A stretch of 64,000 bases of DNA from NCBI GenBank assembly GCA_039566865.1, contig CM076944.1:5416501-5480500 (forward strand), in the 5' to 3' direction. Below are positions 35,001-44,000 of the stretch, in pieces. Source of the DNA: Aurelia coerulea (lineage: Eukaryota > Cnidaria > Scyphozoa > Semaeostomeae > Ulmaridae). The notes under the pieces were generated by a model. The model had not been told where the DNA came from, made no database searches, and was given only the letters and a program-made list of their open reading frames with translations. A program made the position numbers and the translations under genes. Numbering within the stretch: the stretch's first letter is position 1; each line of letters starts with the position of its first letter.

Positions 35001-38000
35001 CGATTTCAACGTACTCTATGCCAGCTAATACAATAGGAACCCGCATAACAGAACCTAGTTTTATAAGAACCTCTAGGCTGAAATTCCATGATTAGAACTT
35101 TTTAAATAAGTACCATCAGGAGGCTCAGATTTCTGAAGGTTCCTATACAATAATCTAAAAGATGATATTCTAGTTGAAAACTACAAAAACTTTATTGAAG
35201 CAAATATAATGAAAAATAATGCTGGTGAATCTAATGATAGTGCACTGGCATCTATAAAAACATATTTGCACTGTTCCAAGTATAAGCACCTTTTTAAGAA
35301 TCTTCCATGCTGGGCTTGATTATGGCATCAGTTAATCAAGAACCTAATTCAGGCTGCCTTAAGGACAGCTAGATTCTTTTATGCGGGTTTCTACTGTAGC
35401 AATAACGCTAACTTAGATGTAAACATTCATTTCCTCAACATAGCTCACTGCGTTCTAGAGTTATCAACAATTTTGTCGCGGAGCAATTTTGAACATGATA
35501 AATGATGATGGATAGGAAATGCTATTAAAATCTTCTCTAATTTTCAGCTTATGAGCAGTGAAGACGAGCATAAACATCCTCTGAGTTGGAAAACCGATAC
35601 TAAAAATGCATCTCTCGCATTTGCATGACTCCTTAAACCAGACCTTAAAGTGCTTCTGTGGCAGGTTGGGTCATTTTGAATATGTATGCCCAAAATTTCA
35701 TAGTAATGTTATGAGTCCCTGGTAACCGAATGGCCATTAACAAATCAAGGAACGCAGGGAAACAAGGAACTCAAGGTCACAAGTCTATAGTTGGGACAAA
35801 AAGTGGCTAGACTCTAGCAACTTAGTCATTGAGGTCGTCACTTGAAAAAGTTTCTTCTATTGGGTAACTCGCAAAGCATCTTTTAACTTACAAAATCGTG
35901 GAGAAATTCCCCAGAATTGAGGAGAAATTTCAGTGTCCCTATCGGTCAAGCAAATCTTCCCCACCAGTGACGTGCCTTTTCAGTAAAGAACTATAATTTT
36001 CAGAATATCAAGAATTTAGATTGAAAACGGGTTTGATAGAAGACTAAAGACTTGACAGAATAAGAAAATCAACATTTTTGTAGCATCCCTTTGTACCAAT
36101 TTTTGCTGTCAGATTTTTTCACCTCATTTTACAGTTTGCATTAAAGTTAACCTGGTATTAGAAAATGTTTGCTTAAAAGACCATCGTTGTGAGTGAGTTC
36201 TAAATTGGTGCTGTTTACTTTGAAAGCAAACATAGAATATATCGCATATCACATCAGAAATAAACGTTTTTAAAATCTACCGGGTGTCCCAAAAAAAGTA
36301 CTCCCGTTTGAAAAATCACCAAAATTTGATTACATGACCGATCTTCAATTTTCTTTTTTTACCAAGTAGATCAAGGACCAAATTATTTTCCCAGACATAG
36401 ATGATCTTCTAATTGGTTTAAAATTAGCAAATTTAGCTCTTTTTATGGCTACCTGGTTTTGAATCATACTGCAAAAAAGCACTTATGCTTGCCAGATCAA
36501 TTTATTTGTGCATATAAGCTTCTAGTTTGGTCATAAATGACAGAAAGAAATGCACACTATCATTGGAGACTTCGATGACGATGAAAAATCTGAAAATTTT
36601 GACTGTTAGGCAAGATTGAGCATTTTGCCTAAAAAGGATAGCTCAAAATAAGGTTTTTCAACGTGTAATATTTCTACCTCGTTGCACCAAAAACAACAAT
36701 TTTAGCATCTATAGATATTTTTAAGTCTTTGAAAAAACAAGTCAAAAAGAACATTTTATCAAAGGTTTGATAATCAATTTTTTGTGATTTTTTAAACAGG
36801 AGTACTTTTTTGGGACACCCGGTAGTTGCCTTTTCGATGAATTCCCCACCAGTAAAACATCCTCAAAAAAAAAACGCCCTGGTAAGCCTGCAGGCTTCAA
36901 ATTAAACGAGATAACAGGGTGAAAGATGACAATGCTTACATCATATATATGGAGCACATTGAGAAAGAAACTTCGAATTTGAAAAGCTTTACACATTAAG
37001 ATGACCACATGAAATAACTTGATGATCCAAAATAGGAAACCAACTACCAGACAAATCACCATACCAGTTGGCATACTAAAAATAAGATAACTCGTTACTA
37101 CTAATGACAGGAGGCCCAATCGCGTATTATAGAGGCCTAGCTTTACTGTGGCAATTTACGCTGCTGCTATTTCCTAACTGCAATGTTAAGACAGCTGAAA
37201 TTTTTCTTTGAATTGAAGAAAAAAGAAATTCATGCCGCAAATGGTTGATTGTTTATCTCTGTGTCGTTCCTCTTGCTCCGAATTGATTGAATCATCCTGC
37301 CGCTATGACAACATAATTACTGTTTCGTTGCTACTATTGTACTGAAATAACGCAACACTAAGGGTTGTGTACAGGGATAAATAGTGTTATAGTATTATAG
37401 TATAGTATTAATACTAATTATCCCTGGTTGTGTATGTTGTGCAGTTATAATGATATGCTCTGCAGTTATAATAAAAATAACTGCACACCAAGTAAACGTC
37501 ATTTCTATTACAAGTGCACAATATACACAGCCCTTAACGTTGCGTTATTGCAGTACAGTAGTTATGTTGTCATAGCGGCAGGATGATTCAATGAGTTCGG
37601 AGCAAGAGAAACGATACAGAGATAAAAAAAATCGACAATTTACGGTAAGAATGCCATTTTTCTTCAATTAAAAAAAAACGTTCAACATAACAGTCTTAAC
37701 GTTGCAGTTAGGAAACAGCAGCAGCGTAAATTGCCACAGAGAAGCTAGGCCTCTATAATACGCGATTTGGCCTCATGTGCACAGATATCAACATCTAATG
37801 GAAAAAGAACAATCGAGATGAGGACAGCTGTAAAATCTTCAAAATACTAGTGTATTAATGGCTGTTACTCCTTCTTTGGACTGAATGCCATTAAAGAAAC
37901 TATGGCTATTTCATGCTTGTTGTGATTCGTTCTGCCTATATGGTAATAAAAACTTACATGACCTTTTGTGACAGCTACGTTGCTATTATTCTACAGTTGC

Positions 38001-41000
38001 ATTTTTCTGAAATCTTCAATATTTTCAGAGTCAGTGTGTTTTCTTCTTTTAAAAATTTTACACAAAATCATAGATGAATGTTTCCATTATGGTATCAAGC
38101 AAAAGTCTTTCGCTCTTCTGGTTTACAATAAAGAAATTTGATTACGTCACATCTTCAAACGAGTTGAATATAAATTGCGTTTTTATTCCGAATATATTCC
38201 AGATTTCAGAAAATTCCAATGATTGAATTATATCACAGTAGACAAAGTTTCTTTCAAGCCATTCAATGAAGAAAAAGATGCGATAACCATTAAAAGTAGG
38301 ATTTTTTTAATTTATTAAAAGTAGCAGCTTTAAATTCATTAAAAGTAGCAGTTTTTAAATTTATTAAACGAAATCTTTTTTGAATTCATTAAAGTAGCAG
38401 TTCTTAGATTTATTAAAAGTAGCAGCTTTTAAATTCATCAAAAGTAGCAGTTTCTAAATTTATTAAAAGAAATCTATTTCTTAATTTATTAAAAAGTAGC
38501 AGTTATAAATTTATTGAAAGTAGCAGTTATTTAATTTATCAAAAGTAGCTGTTTTCAAATTTATCAAAAGTTGCAGTTTTTAAATTTATCAAAAGTAGCA
38601 TATTTTGAATTTATTAAAGTAGCAGTTTTTAGATTTCTTAAAAGTAGCAGCTTTTAAATTTATTAAAAGTAGTACTTTTTTAATTCATTAAAGTAGTATT
38701 TTTAAAGTTTATAAAAAGTAGCATTCTGCAAAATTTATTGATACTTGATAAATTTGAATGAATCAAAGTTTGGTTAACAGCCGATAGGTTGAAGCATTTT
38801 TTTGCGTTTTCTTTCTATTCTTCTAAGTATTGTAAATATAGAAAAACTTGGATTTATGAAATTTCGAAATGTGAAAATAATCATTCTGAGAATACTGATG
38901 ATATCAAAATTGTCAAACAACAATTGTTAACAAAATCCTCGGAGGACCAAGAAGAACTTCGCATTTATGAGATTTCATGATCTGGAGAATACTTGATAAA
39001 TTAGGATGAATCAAAGTTTGATTCATAGCCGAAAGGCTGAAGTGTTTTCGGTGTTTTTAGTTCTACTTCTTGAGCATTGTAAATATAGGTAAGTTCAATT
39101 GGTGAAAATTCCATTACTTCGAGATGTATGAAAAGCGGATAAGTAATCTCTTCGCTTAGAACAATGCATGTCATTTCCTTCAAGGCCTAAAAAGTGACTT
39201 TTTACAAAACTATGAGATAATACACGTTATTGTATCTACAATGCGTTTTCAGTGACGACATTGTTTGTAATTTTAATCAAGGGTTTCAGGTCTTTTTTCA
39301 AGCCTTTCACAGTTGCTGCGTTTTTGTAAGTCAAGTTTTATCTATATTTCCAATGCTCAGAAAAATAGAACAAAAGTCACACAAAAAAGCCTTTCGGGCA
39401 TCAAGCAAACTTTAATTGATTTTGTATACTTCAAGTATTCTGCAAATAAAGAATTTTGACAAATGTGAATATCTTTTGATGCACGCTATACTTTGCTGCA
39501 ATTGCACCGAATGTCCCAAAAAACTACTCCTGTTTGAAAAATCACTAAAATTCTAATATAAAGCCGATCTTCAAATTTTTTTTGGCAAGTGTATCAATGG
39601 CCAAACTATGTTTGCAGGCATAGCTGATCTTGTGAATGTTTTTAAAATAGTAAATGAAGCTCTTTTTAGCGCTGCCTGCTTTTAAAGCATGCTGCAAAAA
39701 GCAGTGATTGCCATATAATTTTTTTTGTGTACCGGGTGTCCCAAAAAAAACGCAACGGATTTGATTGGGACTAGCGACAAGAATTTAGGTCCAATCAATC
39801 CAAAATAATGTTTGATATAATCCTCGATAGCTAAATTGAAGATAAATACCTTGTTTGTTGATATTGGTGCATGGAGAGTTGGAATATCAATCTTGAAAGT
39901 CCAAATTTGCTTCCATCTCCAAACCAGAGGTTTCGGGTTTTGGCCTAACTGAAAACGTCTCGAGGAATCTCCTCAGTCATTGCATAGTGTAGTATTGTGA
40001 GCATGCTAAGGCACACATGTTTAGGCACACATTTCAATTGAAATTTGAAAGCTAAAAATTGACAAACATAACAATGTCGAAGGGAAAATTCTCAAAGGAA
40101 GATATTTCTTCAATCGTAGTGCACCTGCAAAAGAGCCAAGCACGAATGAGCAATTTTAAGGATCATATCCATGGATAATTTTCCCTTGGGTATATTTGAT
40201 TTCTTGTTTCGTAATAATTCGAAGAAAGATTAAACACAATGCATTTCATTAAAGTCATGAAGATTGCAAGAACTAATTCATTTTTCACACCCAAGCAAAC
40301 TCTTTCGCGTATTACTTTCTTTTATGAGACAGATGCAATGTTAACTTTTCGAAACTTTTGAAACATAAAAAAGATGTCTTTTCAGGACAAAATTGATGAA
40401 TTTCATTGAATATCTATTCAAATATTTTCCTCAGCATGAGGCTTTATTCTCTTATTACATGATAATTCAGGAGATTCCCCAGAATAGCGCGTTTGCAGTT
40501 TAGGCCAAAACCCAAAAGCTCTGGTTTGGAGGTTCAGGCAAATTTCAACTTTGAAGATTAATATTCCCACTCTCCATGCACCAATATCAACAAACAAGGT
40601 ATCTATCTTCAAGTTAGCTATCGAGGATTATATAAAGAATCATTATTGATTGATTGGACTGAAATTCTTGTCGCTAGTCCCGATCAAATCCGTTGCGTTT
40701 TTTTTGGGACACCCGGTATATCAAGCTTCTAGTTTGGTCATAAATGTCAGAAAGAAATGTAAATTTCTATTGTAGACTGGAAGGAAAATGAAAAATCCCA
40801 CTATAATGGCTATAAGGCAAGATATTACTTAATGAGCTCAGAATAACGTTTTTCAATGCGTTATTTCATACCCTTTAATGAAAACAAAAAATTTAACATC
40901 CTTAAATAATTTTGGATCATCGATAAAAGAGATCAAAAATAAACTGTTATGATAGGTTTAATAATCGAATTTTTGCGATTTTTCAAACGGGAGTACTTTT

Positions 41001-44000
41001 TATTAGGACACCCAGTATATTGGCAATTTTCAATGTCTTGATAAGTTTTAGAACCACAGCGTTTTCCTTTTCATTGAAGCACTTCATTGAAAACAAAATT
41101 AATATAATTGCAAATCCTAAATCAAAACAGGAAAACCGATACAATCTTCAACAAAACGATAGTTTTTGAAGGTCGATAAATTAGCGGCAATAAGTAAATT
41201 AAAGAAAACACAAACATACCTTTTCAGCTTTTCTATATGAACTGAGCTGGCCCATTTGGGTTCTTTGTCTTTAAATAAACGTTTGTAGTCCACACATACT
41301 ATTAGAAAAGTGCTGAATAAAACTATGAACACATATTGCCTGAAAATAAAAGGAAACCACTATTTATATTAGATATAAGTTCATCAACTGTTGCATTAGA
41401 GCAAAAAGCATTTCGACAATGAACAAATATCATATCAGAACTGAGATACTCGAAACGATAAATGAAGCATATATTGTACTTAAAGGGGCTGGATAAGAAA
41501 TACGTAAACAAATCGACGGTTTGTGCATCAAATATCGCATTTTGAAAGGAGAAATTCCTTTCTAATTAGCTAAATTCAAAAGGAATTGATCCTTATCTAG
41601 ATACAGGCTGATCTTTGGGTGAAAGGTCAACAAAAATACTTGTTGGAAATCCATTTATATCACAGCAATCCCAAAACATATGGAGATCTAATTTGTATCA
41701 GAAGAAAGTGCAAAGGCGAATCTCCAAGATGAAGCATTTATTTTGAATTTTCATTGAATAGTCACCATAAATTACCTCATTAGAAAACTGCTAAATCCAA
41801 AATTTCCCCGACAGTTTCTTATCCACCCCCTTTAACTAAGTTAGCAAGGATTCATCACCATCGAATTAAAATTTACAGATAGATCTTTACAGAAGGTGAT
41901 CAACATACAATAAAAACATTCAACATCTATGCTACAAATCTAAAATATACAGAAAAGAATTAAAACGCTCCTAAATGAAAATTTTATTTTAGGATTTTAT
42001 CAATAAGTTCAAGAAAAGACTTTGTTTCAGTGTAGTCCCTTTGTACATGGGCCAAATGAAGTAGCTGACAAAATTAAACAACTTCTGAAAACCTTTCTGA
42101 GCGCAATATTTTCATAAAACTTAATACTACACCAAAGCGCAATATAAAAGGGACCTTTTTTGGAAAAATCTGTAAATTATCAACTGTACTTATAGAGAAA
42201 GGATGGTTTGAAAAAGATGGTTGCCAAAACCTCTGTAACAAAAAAAGCCAGGCATTGACAAATGTTAATGGAAATAGCATGAAGCTAGCAAATTTTTACA
42301 GCATTTTTGAGTTACTCGTGGTTTTTGTTAAGGTAAAAATTACACTTATCTTTTATTAATTTCTTTACATTACAATGAATCTCCTCACTTATGCAAATCC
42401 ATTTCAAGTAGAAGCAATGCATTTGAAATCAAGTAAACAATTCCAGTGATTAGGTGGAAGGTTCCGTGCGACGGTCGATTAGAAAAACATTTCACAAACT
42501 GGTAGCAGGCCTAATGTAACACAATTTTTCAAACGGTGGATACGTATTTTACTCAACCGGTACACTCTTTTTTCAAAAGAATACTATAAATGTTGTCCAG
42601 CCTCGATTTCTTAAGAACTGTTCCTTTTGAGTCTGGATATATTCTTAACGTATTCCTATTTTTTGTTTCAAATCTGGTATGTTTTCATGTTATGAACATC
42701 GTAAAACAGGCAGCTGCTGAAAAATGAGACACAATTATGCGAGCTAAGGCTGAGCAATATTCTTATAATATTGTTAAAAATTGGACGATTCTGAGCCTGA
42801 ATATTCTTTTAAACATTATTCTTATAAAAAAAGAGTGTATTTGATATCGAAAATACATACAGGACGAGAAAGCGTAGGCCATTTGAAAGACTATCTTCCC
42901 TAAAAATATCACAGCAAAGAATCTGTTTATGCCTAACTGAATAGCCAACATGTTCAATTAATTTCATAATTTTTCCAGGCTGAAATCGGACACTCCGCTT
43001 CGATTTTGTAAGGGATTTCCCCCACAACGTATCTCAAAAATGTTTAAAAATTGCCCAAAATCAATATTTCCTAATATTTCCTTCTTGGGAGAATGAAAAT
43101 TTCATCCTCACTGGCGTACAAATTAATTTCTTCAAAAAGATTTTATCCTCTCAATAGGATAATGTGTACATACTAAAACAGGTAATTGTCATTTCTGTGA
43201 GGTAGCAAAACCGACGAAATTTGAGCATTATTTCTGCTGTTTTCGAGAGTTTCGAAGCCTTCTCGAAGAAATCTCCTACAACTCCAGGAAGCGACTCACT
43301 TAAGCGGAGCAAATTTTCATATTTAATAGTCCATGTTGGCTGCTCAACAGACATTTGCCAACATCATTGCTTGGAGATTCAGAGAACAGTACGTTTTCGA
43401 AGTTGTGCATCTATTGACTCACCTGGTATGGCTTCAAGACAATTAACTTAACATACTGTGCTTGAAAAATGCATGTTCTGGATTTCTAACTGGTAAACGG
43501 GCTTTGCATTCAAAGAACGGCAATAGAAGACAGTGCTAAAGATGGTGGATTTAGGCTGATTACATATTCATAGTTATCGTTATTGATAGACTGATGTTAA
43601 AATAATGTAAAAAAGTGCAAAACTTGTTGTTGTCATTGTTGTGATAACTGGGACTATGTCGTGAGTCTAATGGTGGACAGGGATTTCTAACCATATATGA
43701 TGCTTTGCATCGCAATGAATTTCAATTGATTCGATTGGTTGATTTTTTCAATACTGCAAAGGATCTCGGTAAAAAATTATTTGATGCCATCCTCAGCACA
43801 ATAGTTTATTGAGGTCATAGCAATAACTCAAATGCTTAAAGGCACTCTATCACGCACCTGATTGACTGCAATAAAGTCAAAGCTCAACAAAACGGATGTC
43901 ATTGTGAATCTGTGCACTTAAATAAAGGAGGGCTGATCATTAGCATTTTCTATGGCCATAGAAAGTCAGTAAGATTAGCAGACATTCAATTCTCCTATTC

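Larger units (their letters stand above)
39507..41015. mobile_element. MITE family M1, copy 4, split by a nested mariner-type element
   Basis: 39507-39731 carries the M1 left half (GTCCCAAAAAACTACTCCTG) and 40717-41015 the right half (TTCTAGTTTGGTCATAAATG to AGTACTTTTTATTAGGACAC). The two halves join where the intact copies have GTGCATATAAGCTTCTAG. The insert occupies 39732-40716. Confidence 0.85.

Noticed and set aside
37900..38010. Missing lumenal-loop exon ending at a GTAAGT donor near 37955
   Set aside because: All possible acceptors gave the wrong phase or an immediate stop.
38295..38745. CRISPR array
   Set aside because: Units are degenerate, T-rich and contiguous without unique spacers, in a eukaryotic intron.
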